In this document: positions 24,481 to 35,185 of the stretch, in pieces
How positions within the stretch are numbered: the first letter of the stretch is position 1
How the letters are laid out: each line of letters opens with the position of its first letter
DNA from: Hippopus hippopus
Taxonomy: Eukaryota > Mollusca > Bivalvia > Cardiida > Cardiidae
Direction of reading: 5' to 3'
Length of the DNA: 64,000 nt
NCBI GenBank assembly: GCA_946811185.2
Contig: OX328097.1
Coordinates: 56,201,063-56,265,062, forward strand
Translations under genes and position numbers: made by a program
Notes under the pieces: model-generated
What the model was told of the DNA's origin: nothing
Database searches by the model: none
What the model saw: the letters and a program-made list of their open reading frames with translations, nothing else

Positions 24481-25431
24481 TTAATTTTTACCAGACAACA
24501 AAATTTTGGACTAGTCCAAATTTAAAGCATTTGCAGACTCCAATTCAGATGTGGCTCAAATGATGGAATTTGTTTTTGATTGGATGGAAAACAATAGTGG
24601 GAAAAGGAGAAAATGCTGGTTACCAGCATTTTCTCCTTTTCCCACTGTGTTTTCAAAAGTCTTCTTTGTTAGGGTCGTGAAAACTCAGGATTGTGTGATA
24701 AAGAGTTAATCTTCACCAGACAACAAAAAATTTAAACTTGTCCAAACTTAAGCATTTGCAGATAAGAAATTAAAAACATTTGTCTTCAATAATATAGAAA
24801 ACCCTGTTGGAAGAGGAGAAAATGCTGGGCACCAGCTTTTTTTTCGTAAATGAAATGTTTTCAAAAGATGTCATCAGTTTCATTAAAACATGGAGTTGTC
24901 AGGTACAAATTTGCTTAATCTTTTACCACAACCCCGAGTTTTAATGAGCTTGAAGAAGAAAGGTTTTGAGAACATTACTGGAAAAGAAGAAAATGCTGGT
25001 TTTCTTCATTTTCAAAAGCAAATTCAGTCATTGTGGTGCCATTTAATTTGTTGTCTGCAAGTCTAAAATTTTGCCATTTGGTAATGAGTTAATGATTTAA
25101 GCCTTCCATCTTTTTTATGACCATACGGAAAGAGGCTTTTGCAAATATTGTGTGAAAATAAGAAAATGTTGGGCAAGTCTAAAATTTTGCCATTTGGTAA
25201 TGAGTTAATGATTTAAGCCTTCCATCTTTTTTATGACCATATGGAAAGAGGCTTTTGCAAATATTGTGTGAAAATAAGAAAATGTTGGTTACCAGCATTT
25301 TCTCCTTTTCCTACAATATTTTCTGCCTTTTCAACAATAAATCCCATGATGTGAGCAATAGTTTATTTGTTGTCTGCAAAACGCTTTCATTCTGGACAAA
25401 TCTTAAATTTTCTCATACAGTAAAGAGTTAA
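24481..25431 (+). mobile_element. Chain of four TTAA-hairpin MITEs sharing TTAA junctions
   Basis: Copies at 24481-24709, 24706-24918, 24915-25092 and 25089-25431. Each junction is a single TTAA belonging to both neighbours (24706, 24915, 25089). The first has a perfect hairpin ('ggagaaaatgctggttacc'). The last contains a 116 bp internal duplication. Confidence 0.7.
25057..25288 (+). repeat. 116 bp near-perfect tandem duplication across a MITE junction
   Basis: 'gcaagtctaaaattttgcca' begins at 25057 and again at 25173. I see one difference (catacgg / catatgg) in 116 bp. Confidence 0.85.
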
Positions 25432-25879
25432 TTTAAAAGATTTTTTATTACACAGCAATAGTTTAAGAAAGGTGTTTTTAGTGAGAAGAGAGAGAGAGAA
25501 AAACCATCACATTTATTTTAATCATATTTTATTATTTAATTAACTAATGACAAAAAGGTTTTAAAATCCAACATCAGGTTTTCAGGGCTTTTACATGATT
25601 TTTTTGCTTGGCTCAGAAATACTTTGAAAATGTCAAGGTACTGTCATAGCCCTGTCATCTTCTGTTATGTCTCATGAAAACTTTGACATTTCCTCATTAT
25701 ATTGGTATAACTGATGATTTTTACCTAAAACTGTGACAAGTTGTTCACTATCAAAAAGGGAACCAATACCAGACAGGCTTGTAACCCCAAAAATAGTTTT
25801 CAAACAAGTATGCCCCTTTTGTCTCTGAAAAATCAAATGCAGCATTTGAAGGCAGCTTATCGACCATGGCTCTTAATGA

Positions 25880-25942
25880 CGGGAATTTTCTCTGTGAAGG
25901 TAGAAAACATTGTGAGACAAGAAAAAATGCTGGTTATCTGCA
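25880..25942 (-). repeat. TTAA-hairpin MITE fragment cut by a HINE
   Basis: 'gaaggtagaaaacattgtg' to 'aatgctggttatctgcat', then the HINE start. 'ccttgtcccatgatgtg' after 27047 is the likely other side. Confidence 0.5.
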
Positions 25943-27047
25943 TTTTTAGCTCGCCTGAGCACAAGTGCTCAAGATGAGCTTATGTGATTGTGCCGTGTCT
26001 GGCTATGGGCATCCGTCATGCAGTCGTCAACAGTTACCTTGTGTGCACTCTTGTCTTGATGATATTTTATACAAGTTCAAAACTGGATAACATGAGGTCA
26101 AAAAGTAGGTCACTGAGCCGAGTCTTAGAAAAACCTTGTGTGCGCTGTGGAGGCCACATTTTCAGTCTGATACTCATGAGTCAGAATGTTTGTCTTTATT
26201 GTATCCCACACAGGTTTGAAATTGGGTCATGTCAGATCCAAAAAGAGGTCATTTTGACAAAGATCAGAAAAACTTGTGTGCTTTCTAGAAGCTACATTTA
26301 AAGTCTGACACTTGGTCAGAATGTTTTTCTTGATAATATATCAGACAAGTTTGAAATTGGATCACAAAAAACAGGTCAAAATGTAGGCCACTGGGACAAA
26401 TCTAAGAAAGACCTAGTGGCCAGGTTTCTGGTCTAGTACTCATTATGTTGGTCGAATGTTTGTCTTGATGACATCTAGTACAAGTTCAAAATTGGATCAC
26501 ATCAGGTGAAAAAGTAGGTCACAGGGACAAATCTTAGAAAAACCTTGTGTGCACTCTAGAGGCCACATTTTCAGCCTGAAAGTCATGAAACTTGGTGAGA
26601 ATGTTTGTCATGATGATATCTAGAATCAAAGTTGGGTCATGTCAGGTCAGAAAGTAGGTCACTGGGACAGATCTTAGAAAAACCATGTGTGCATGCTAGA
26701 GGCCTCATTTTTAGTCTGATACTCAAGAAACATGGTCAGAATGTTTGTCTTGATGATATATCAATCAAAATTGGGTGAGGTTAGGTAAAAAAATCTGTAG
26801 CTCGGACAAATCTTAGAAAAACCTTGTGTGATGGAGGCCTCATTTTCAGTCTTACGCTCATGAAATATGGTCAGAATGTGTGTCTTGGTGATATAGCTGA
26901 CATTTCAACAATAGGTCACATAGGTCAAAAAATAGGTCACTTTCACTTAATCGTTTACTATCATCACAAATTGGATCTCTTCAGCTCTGTCAGTTTTAGA
27001 CAACTTTACTCAGGTTAGCCCTTTAGGAATAATGGCCCTCTTGTTTC
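25943..27047 (+). mobile_element. Helitron/HINE-like element inserted in a MITE
   Basis: Left 'tttttagctcgcctgagcac' hairpin, about seven diverged ~145 bp units ('aaaaaccttgtgtgcactct'), right end 'taatggccctcttgttt'. Confidence 0.65.
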
Positions 27048-27270
27048 CTTGTCCCATGATGTGATCCAAGGTCTTCTTCATCCAAGAGGTAAAAGACTGG
27101 TTTATTTGTAAAGGTTTAGATAGAACATTACCAGTTGTTGAATAATTTTTGTTTTGCTCTGTGAGTTTGTATTCAGATATACCCAATTTTCTTACTGTGT
27201 CTGTTGAAAAGTTAGCCAAGTCATTACAGTACAGGCTTACCTTGTTGTGTATTGCAAATGCAAAATGAAT

Positions 27271-27525
27271 GAGCCATGCTCTGGCAGAAGTGGGTTTAAT
27301 GCATCTCTCTGATGCATTATAGTGATTCACAACGTATTTATGGACCCATAAAATCCATGTAGATTAACAATCGACTTGATCTTGAGGTAGAATAGTCTTT
27401 TGCCATGCAGAAAATTTACAAATAGAAAAAAGTTTTGACCCATGTCAGCCTGTGTTGACTCTGCAAGCTGACATTGATCGATACTTTTTTGCAAATGTGT
27501 CAAGCCCCCTTTTCACAGAGCAGGT
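27271..27525 (+). mobile_element. 'gagccatgctctggc' MITE
   Basis: Long terminal inverted repeats: gagccatgctctggcagaag at the left and 'aagcccccttttcacagagc' at the right, with an internal palindrome 'catgtcagcctgtgttgac'. Related copies are near 38498, 58751 and 60297. Confidence 0.65.
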
Positions 27526-27579
27526 CTTAAACATTGTCATCTTATGGTATAAATGGTATTTATTACATACCTTACAAAC

Positions 27580-27713
27580 CAGCATTTTCTCCTTTTCCCA
27601 CCATAATTTCTACCCAGTCAAAATGCTTCATAACATTTGTATCACTTTCAAATTTGCTGCAGATGCTTTCAATTTGGACAATTCTAGAATTTTGTTGTCT
27701 GATAAAGAGTTAA
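27580..27713 (+). repeat. TTAA-hairpin MITE, end B half only
   Basis: Starts inside the hairpin ('accagcattttctccttttc') and ends 'ctgataaagagttaa'. Confidence 0.6.
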
Positions 27714-27888
27714 ATTGATCAAAGCGTTAAGTTATTTTAGTCATCCACCACTCATGAAAAGAAATTATTTACCACTAAACCAGTATTTGTGTAAATTTCT
27801 TACCCTTTTTCTGCGATAAGATTGTCAATAATACCAATATTTTGTTGTTTAAGTGCGTAGATACATGATGAAAGGAATATTATGATGT

Positions 27889-28017
27889 AATTTTCCTCAT
27901 GCTTGTATTTTGTTTCTTACTGTGTAGGAAAATTTTGACACCTGGCTCAACCTTTTGTCTCGTGAGACATCAAGTTTTCCCACACAACATGGAGCAAATA
28001 CAAGCTTGAGGAAAGTT
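27889..28017 (+). mobile_element. Small palindromic MITE (~130 bp)
   Basis: 'tttcctcatgcttgtatttt' faces 'aaatacaagcttgaggaaa' with one mismatch in ~19 bp. Confidence 0.55.
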
Positions 28018-28460
28018 TCACAGTATAATATTCCATACCTATATACAAGATTAACAAGGCTGAAATCATTTTGCAAATAGATGATTCCAATATGTGTACA
28101 TGGTATAGTGTATGCATTTTTATTGCTATTCTAAATTAACTTCAGAAATATATATACCAAGATAATGAAAAAAAAAAAATCTAGCAAATAGAGCTTTTCT
28201 TCACCTGTCTACAGTGTTTGAACATTTTTTCTGTATGTACACATGGTGAAACACAAAAAGCTGAATTCATGTATAAATTTCACTAACCAAAATTTAATGT
28301 ACCGGTAACAGATTATTGCATATAATAATTACTTATTAATTAACACATTTACCTCTGCAGATGATTCTTTTGTCCTGAAAATAATATGGCAAACAGAAAA
28401 GGTGCTCATGATAAGCCGTTTGTGTATTTGCCAGAAATACTTGTACATATATTCAGGTAT

Positions 28461-28683
28461 GAACTCTTTACCAAAGGACAAATAACAAATATTTCAGTCT
28501 TGTCCAAAGTGAAAGAATAAAGTAAGTGTGGCCCAAATGTTGTAATTTGTCTAAGCAAGGGAAGAAAACTGTAAGGGAAAGGGAGAAAATGCTGGTTAAC
28601 AGCATTTTGTCCTGTACCCACAATGTTTTCAAAACTCTTATTTCTTAGGGTCATTTGAACTTGAAATTGGTTGGTAAGGGGTA
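28461..28683 (-). mobile_element. TTAA-hairpin MITE copy
   Basis: 'aactctttaccaaaggacaa', hairpin 'ggagaaaatgctggttaac', border 'ggttggtaaggggta'. Confidence 0.6.
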
Positions 28684-28704
28684 GCCTGGGTTCCAGTCCG
28701 ATTA

Positions 28705-29797
28705 TTTTTAGCTCCACTGGCCGAAGGCCAGCGGGCTTATGTCATGGCCTGTTGTCCGTCGTGCGTCCGTCCGTCCGTCCGTCCGTGCGTTAACTTTTTT
28801 TTAAAACGTCTTCTTCTCTGAAACTACCCATCCAATTTTGATGAAACTTCACAGAAATGATCCTGCCATGGTCCTCTTCAGAATTTCTTGAAAGAATTTA
28901 ATTCCTTCAAAAACTCTGGTTGCCATGGCAACAAAACTGAAAAATTTTGAAAATCTTCTTGTCTGAAACCGTAAGGCCAAGGGCTACCGAATTTGGCATG
29001 TAGCTTTATCTAGTGGACCTCTACCAAGTTTCTTCAATTTATAGCCCTGGGGTCAAAATTGGCCCCGCCCCGGGGGTCACAAGTTTTACATGGGCTTATT
29101 TAGGGAGAACTTTAAAATTCCTCTTCTACCTAGCCATAGGGCCTAGAGCTACCAAATTTGGCATGTAGCTTTATCTAGTGTACCTCTGCCAAGATTGTTC
29201 AAATTATAGCCCTGGGGTCAAATTAGGCCCTGCCCGGGGGTAACAAGTTTTACATGGGCTTATATAACAAGTTTTACATGGGCTTATTTAGGGAAAACTT
29301 TAGAAATCTCCCTGTACCTAGCCATAAGGCCTAGGGCTACCAAATTTTGCATGTGGCTTTATCTAGTGGGTCTCTACCAAGAGTGCTTAAATTATAGCCC
29401 TGGGGTCAAAATTGGCCCTGCCCCGGGGGTCACAAGTTTTACATGGGCTTATGTAGAGAAAACTTAAGAAATCTCCCTGTACTTATTCATAAAGCGTAGG
29501 GCTACCAAATTTCGCATGTAGCTATATCTAAAGGCCCTTCACCAAGAGTGCGTAAATTATAGCCCTAGGGGGGAATTTGATTCACCCCGAGGGGTCAGAA
29601 GTTTTACATGGGCTTATATAGTGAAATCTTTAGAAATCTTCTTGTTACTAACCATATGAACTAGGGCTACCAATTTTAGTTCTGTTTCAGGGGTCTTATG
29701 TTCAAAACCAATTGGCCAAGTATTGTAATGTTTGGCATGTAGTGATTTTACGTATTAGCCAGTGGAGCGATACAGGGCCATCATGGCCCTCTTGTTT
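28705..29797 (+). mobile_element. Helitron/HINE-like element, complete young copy
   Basis: Runs from tttttagctccactggcc with (cgtc)n to a gggccatcatggccctctt end hairpin, about 1.09 kb. Internal ~175 bp units carry 'tgggcttatttagggaaaac'. The first ~450 bp are almost identical to 805-1250. Its subterminal segments 'agctccactggcc' and 'ggccagtggagc'-type are complementary across the two ends. Confidence 0.75.
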
Positions 29798-30091
29798 CCT
29801 GTATATATTCAGTCATTACTTTGTAAAAAACTGATAATAATTGAACCAAACAGTTTTGCCACAAATCTGTACAGATGGTGAAAGGCGACCGAGATAAGGA
29901 CCGGGTAAAACATTATCACCACGTGGACCAAGGCTAGGTAAACAGTCAGAGATTAATTCATGATGAATACCCATTTTTTTATAAGGATATTTTCGATATT
30001 TTACAAATTTGTTTCAGAGGATCTCTAGTTACTTAATAAAAGATACTCAGAATCTTAACTCATTATCACACAATATTGTGTTTAACAACCC

Positions 30092-30708
30092 TTAACCCTT
30101 TATATATTTAGCCCTGAGTTTTAGCGACTCTAGGAGACACATCTGTTGATAAAATGTAAGAAATGGGAAGTGCTGGTAACCAGCACTTTCTCTTTTTCCA
30201 ACTACATGTATGCTTTTTAACCTTTCAAAGACAAATTTGATTACGTAAGCAACATTTAATTTGTTATATGTTACTGCATTCAGTGTCTACCAGTCCAAAA
30301 TTTTGTCACTGATTTTGGTAAAGGGATAGGTAGGAAGGCTTTTGAAAGCATTTTGGTAAAAAGGAGACAACGCTGCTGACTAGCATTTTCTCCTTTTCCC
30401 AAAATGATTTCTAAACTACCATTTAAAAATCAATTCCGTTATTTTAGCCACATTTTGTCACCTGGAAATGCTTTCAGTTCAGTAAAATCTAGAATTTTTA
30501 TTAAGTGGTACAGAATTAACCTTTGACCACAAAATCCCAAGGGAAGACTTCCAAAAACATTGTGGGAAAAGGTAACCAGCATTTCCTCCTTTTCAAACAA
30601 CGTTTTTTCTCCTGTTAAGGACAAATTTCATCATTTCAGCCATCTTAAATTTGTCGTCTGCAGATGCTTTCAATTTGGAAAAGTCCAAAACTTTTGTGGT
30701 AGACTTAA
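30092..30708 (+). mobile_element. Three consecutive TTAA-hairpin MITEs
   Basis: About 30092-30328, 30330-30519 and 30516-30708. The second and third share TTAA at 30516. The first holds 'aagtgctggtaaccagcac' with a shortened arm. Confidence 0.6.
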
Positions 30709-30920
30709 TTTACACTTAGAGAGAGATATACTGTAGGTAATGCAGTACCAGTATTTGTTGTTTTTGATTCTGTAAATAAAATGAATGTGTCTGATATATA
30801 CTTTTTTCATCCTTTTTCTCAACCCTTGTACATCTCAGTGTCCAGTTTCTGTTTGTTTGTTCGATGTGGAACATTGTTTTCATCAGTATTTTAATACTAT
30901 TGATATATTTCTGGTATAAT

Positions 30921-31300
30921 TTAACCCTTTACCAAACAAACCAGAGTTTTAAAGATCCTGAGATACAAGGCTTTTAAAACTCCGTGAGGAAAGGAGAAAA
31001 TGCTGGTAACCAGCATTTTCTCCTTATCCCACAATGTTTCCTTCAATTACAAGGACAGATATTACATGTATCTTGTAACTCTTTACAGAACGACTGAAGT
31101 TTGGTCTTGGCCAAATTGAAAGCATTTGCCAACAACTAAATAAATTAGCTCAAATGATGATTTCTGTTATTGATAAGAAAGAAAAACATTGTGGGAAAAG
31201 GAGAAAATGCTTGTAACCAGCATTTTCTCCTTTTCCCACAATGTTTTTAAAAGACTTCTTCAGGGTTGTAAAAACTTGGGATTGTTTGGTAAAGGCTTAA
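30921..31300 (+). mobile_element. Two TTAA-hairpin MITEs in opposite orientation
   Basis: 30921-31075 (forward, truncated in its end B half) and 31076-31300 (reverse, perfect hairpin, border 'tttggtaaaggcttaa'). Confidence 0.65.
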
Positions 31301-31472
31301 GTTAATTTATTTTATCATCTGGAAATGCTTTCTATTTGGTTACATCCAGAGTTCATCTTTTACTAGACATTGGACCTTTACTCATATTCTTTCATATCAC
31401 TATCACATCTGAGGAACTTTACCTCAAACTTGGGCTAGTTGTTAACTTTTAGATACTATACCAAGATATTAT

Positions 31473-33641
31473 TTTATGCCCCCCTTCAAAGAAGTGGGGG
31501 TATATTGCTTTGCTAATGTCGGTTGGTCCGTCGGTTGGTCGGTAGACCTTACCTTGTCCGGATAATAACTAGACACAGAATTGACCTAGGTTCGTCAAAT
31601 TTGGTACAGACATGCGTCTCGGAGTGTAGATGATCCCTATTGATTTTGAGGTCAATCGGTCAAAGGTCAAGGTCACAGTGACCGTCAACATGTTGATATA
31701 TAGACCAAACCTTGTCCGGATGATAAGTAGACACAGAATTGACCTAGGTTCGTCAAATTTGGCACAGACATGCGTCTCGGAGTGCAGATGATCCCTATCG
31801 ATTTTGAGGTCAATCGGTCAAAGGTCAAGGTCACAGTGACCGTCAACATGTTGATATATAGACCAAACCTTGTCCGGATGATAACTAGACACAGAATTGA
31901 CCTAGGTTTGTCAAATTTGGCACAGACATGCGTCTCGGAGTGTAGATGATCCCTATTGATTTTGAGGTCAATCGGTCAAAGGTCAAGGTCACAGTGACCG
32001 TCAACATGTTAATACATAGACTAAACCTTGTCCGGGTGATAACTAGACACAGAATTGACCTAGGTTCGTCAAATTTGGCACAGACATGCGTCTAGGAGTG
32101 TAGATGATCCCTATTGATTTTGAGGTCAATCGGTCAAAGGTCAAGGTCACAGTGACCGTCAACATGTTGATATATAGACCAAACCTTGTCCGGGTGATAA
32201 CTAGCCACAGAATTGAACTAGGTTCGTCAAATTTGGCACAGACATGCGTCTCGGAGTGTAGATGATCCCTAACGATTTTGAGGTCAATCGGTAAAAGGTC
32301 AAGGTCACAGTGACTGTCAACATGTTGATATATAGACCAAACCTTGTCCGGATGATAACTAGACACAGAATTGACCTAGGTTTGTCAAATTTGGCACAGA
32401 CATTTGTCTCGGAGTGTAGATGATCCCTATCGATTTTGAGGTCAATTGGTCAAAGGTCAAGGTCACAGTGACCGTCAACATGTTGATATATATACCAAAC
32501 CTTGTCCGGATGATAACTAGACACAGAATTGACTTAGGTTCGTCAAATTTGGCACAGACATGCGTCTCGGAGTGTAGATGATCCCTATTGATTTTGAGGT
32601 CAATCAGTCAAAGGTCAAGGTCACAGTGACCATCAACATGTTGATATATAGACCAAACCTTGTCCGGATGATAACTAGACACAGAATTGACCTAGGTTCG
32701 TCAAATTTGGCACAGACATGCGTCTCGGAGTGTAGATGATCCCAAACGATTTTGAGGTCAATCTGTCAAAGGTCAAGGTCACAGTGACTGTCAACATGTT
32801 GATATATAGACCAAACCTTGTCCGGATGATAACTAGACACAGAATTGACCTAGGTTTGTCAAATTTGGCACAGACATTTGTCTCGGAGTGTAGATGATCC
32901 CTATCGATTTTGAGGTCAATTGGTCAAAGGTCAAGGTCACAGTGACCGTCAACATGTTGATATATATACCAAACCTTGTCCGGATGATAACTAGACACAG
33001 AATTGACTTAGGTTCGTCAAATTTGGCACAGACATGCGTCTCGGAGTGTAGATGATCCCTATTGATTTTGAGGTCAATCGGTCAAAGGTCAAGGTCACAG
33101 TGACCATCAACATGTTGATATATAGACCAAACCTTGTCCGGATGATAAGTAGACACAGAATTGACCTAGGTTCATCAAATTTGGCACAGACATGCGTCTC
33201 GGAGTGCAGATGATCCCTATCGATTTTGAGATCAATCCATCAAAGGTCAAGGTCACAGTGGCCTTCAACTTAATGATATTTAGACCTAACCTTGTCCAGA
33301 TCATAACTAGACACAGAATTGACCTAGGTCCTTCAAATTCTGTACAGATATTCATCTTGGAGTGTAAATGATCCCTATTGATTTTAAGGTTAATCCGTGC
33401 CGAAAAGAAAATCGATAACCCAGTCTGTGTATCGGCGAATGTTATACACACAGCGGTGTGTATAATTATGCGAACTGTTGACAGATTATCACGTTTAACA
33501 ATTGAAGTGGGCTATAAATCAAAAAGATGACATCGATATATCCCAATCAATTCTTTTGATATCAGTTTATGAACTGTGCCACTTTCTGTATCAATGTGGC
33601 AGTAGGGGGGGCATGACTGTTTTACAAACAGACATCTTGTT
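31473..33641 (+). mobile_element. Helitron-like element carrying a 158 bp satellite
   Basis: Left end 'tttatgccccccttcaaag' with a ccccc/ggggg hairpin, then gtcggttggtccgtcggttg. The right end has a small hairpin 'tatacacacagcggtgtgta' (33441-33465) and 'gtagggggggcatgactg' to 'gacatcttgtt'. About 11-12 tandem 158 bp units lie between. I find no ORF that looks like a transposase. Confidence 0.7.
31551..33395 (+). repeat. 158 bp satellite, ~11-12 units, with nuclear-receptor-type motifs
   Basis: 'cttgtccgga(t/g)gataa' recurs at 31711, 31869 and 32027 and continues in 158 bp steps. Each unit has ggtcaaaggtcaaggtca followed by aggtcacagtgacc. The latter 13-mer core ggtcacagtgacc is exact in 8 of the 11 units I checked. 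Three-unit blocks of 474 bp are duplicated (32268 against 32742; 32400 against 32874; 32532 against 33006). Confidence 0.85.
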
Positions 33642-33824
33642 AACACAGTTATGCTCCTTTATCAATTTAAGTAGCACTGTTGCTTTGAATTGAATGTGCC
33701 CCATATTTTTCTGAAAGCAACACTTTACTGCAGCCAAGCATGTCCACCTTACTTGACAGGTTACTAGCCACAGACAGCTTTTTCATACTTGCTGTAGACA
33801 ACTTGAAAACAAGTAGGCAAATGG

Positions 33825-34400
33825 AGAACTTGCATGGTGTAGGAGTGTAAACTGGAGGCGCTGGTTTTGATCCTCACCCAAGGCAGTGTTTTCTTTTTGC
33901 GGTTTGTTCTTAGGCAGCTAATTTTAGAGCCCTGGCCCCGGTTTCACAAAAAAACTTAAGTCTCTTATTTTACTCAAGTCAGCAAACAGACCCATTTTCT
34001 AACTTAAGTTGACTTCGTTATTTCGGGCGCATTTTACTAACATTATCAGACTTAGAAACATTTTCAAATCCTAAATTGACACAACATTTCAGACTCAGCT
34101 CAGCTTAGTAATGGACTTAAGTCAATTTAACAGACTTAAGTCCATTATTTTGTTGAGTTGACTGTGAAATTTTGAGTCAGCTTAGGATTTGAGAATGTTT
34201 CCTAAGTCTGTTAACATTTGTAAAATAAGTTTCAAGTAACAAATTCAACTTAACTTGCAAATGGGGTCTGTCAACAGACTTGAGTAAAATAAGAGACTTA
34301 AGTTTTTTCGTGAAACCGGGCCCTGGTCTAGTACTGTTGAAATTCAGGACACACATTAATAAGTTAGTTTTGGCCATGATATAACAGTAAAAATGTTGAA
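33825..34400 (+). mobile_element. tRNA-like SINE split by a palindromic MITE
   Basis: SINE head 'gtgtaaactggaggcgctgg' and 'gttttgatcctcaccc' up to about 33935. It resumes after 34322 with 'tctagtactgttgaaattca' and 'ggccatgatataacagtaaa', paralleling the unbroken copy at 38236. Confidence 0.6.
33936..34322 (+). mobile_element. 'cccggtttcac' palindromic MITE
   Basis: The left arm 'cccggtttcacaaaaaaact' is matched by the right arm, whose complement reads cccggtttcacgaaaaaact. The arms continue through 'tctcttattttactcaagtc'. 'ccctgg' flanks both sides. A second copy lies at 35786-36168. Confidence 0.75.
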
Positions 34401-34419
34401 AACTGTGCAAAGAAACATT

Positions 34420-34643
34420 TGACCAAATGAGACAAAATTGTAGACTTGAATAAATTGGACCCATTTGCAGACAACAAAATAAATGTAGCTCAAACGATGA
34501 TTTCTGTCTCTGATAGGGTAGAAAACATTGTTGGAAAAGGAAAAAATGCTGGTTACCAGCATTTTCTCCTTTTCCCACAATGTTTTCAAAACCCTTCTTC
34601 TTCAGGGTTGTTGAAACTCAGGATTGTGTGGTAAAGAGTTGAA
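34420..34643 (-). mobile_element. TTAA-hairpin MITE copy
   Basis: 'atttgcagacaacaaaataa', a near-perfect hairpin, border 'gtgtggtaaagagttga'. Confidence 0.65.
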
Positions 34644-34855
34644 ACAAGAAAGATGAAAAGGATACTTACAAGTGTACAGATATGAAATAAACACCTCACA
34701 ATCACTTGAGAAGATTGAAAATATTACATTACAAAAAATAAAGGTAAAAATTTTTTCTATATTTAGAGGCAATCACACAAAGTCATGTTATGTGCAGACT
34801 GATCTTAGTCTTCACTAAACTACAAACTGTTACAATATCATGCAAAGACTAAAAG

Positions 34856-35078
34856 TTAACCCTGTACCAAACAACCATGTGTTTATATGTTCCTTAGGGA
34901 GAAGACTTTTGAAAATAATTTCAGGAAAAAGGAGAAAATGCCTGTTTACATTTTCTCGCTTTGCAGCAATATTTTCTTGCTTTTTTTTAAATGCCTTTCA
35001 TTGGAACCACATTCAGTTTGCTGTTTGCATTTTCATAAAAAACATTTTTAAAAAATTTGAAACTTTGTCATATGGCAA
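34856..35078 (+). mobile_element. TTAA-hairpin MITE whose end B forms the hairpin before AKT tail exon 2
   Basis: 'ttaaccctgtaccaaacaac' at the left. Its end B region ('gaaactttgtcatatggca') is the left arm of the inverted repeat at 35053-35138. Confidence 0.55.
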
Positions 35079-35138
35079 AGATTTCGATAATGCAATTGCA
35101 TTATCGAAATCTTCGCCATATGATAAAGTTTCAAATTT
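35053..35138 (+). repeat. 43 bp-arm inverted repeat upstream of AKT tail exon 2
   Basis: The left arm 35053-35095 and right arm 35096-35138 abut with no spacer at 'tgcaattgca'. Only two positions fail strict complementarity, one of which would be a G-U pair in RNA. The repeat ends 47 bp before the splice acceptor of the exon at 35186. Confidence 0.9.
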
Positions 35139-35185
35139 GAAAAACATGAAAGAAATCTATCATGCGTGTTACTCCTCTATTTCAG

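Noticed and set aside
27010..27330. Minus-strand 106-codon frame
   Set aside because: It overlaps the end of a HINE-like element and a MITE; no splice context or recognisable domain.
27928..28079. Open frame after 'tgtgtag' that could be a third AKT tail exon
   Set aside because: It lacks PPxKP and FxxFSY motifs and lies mostly inside a small inverted-repeat element (27889-28017).
32043..33451. Minus-strand open frames over 100 codons
   Set aside because: They are translations of the 158 bp satellite. The unit length is not a multiple of three and the frames share no protein logic.
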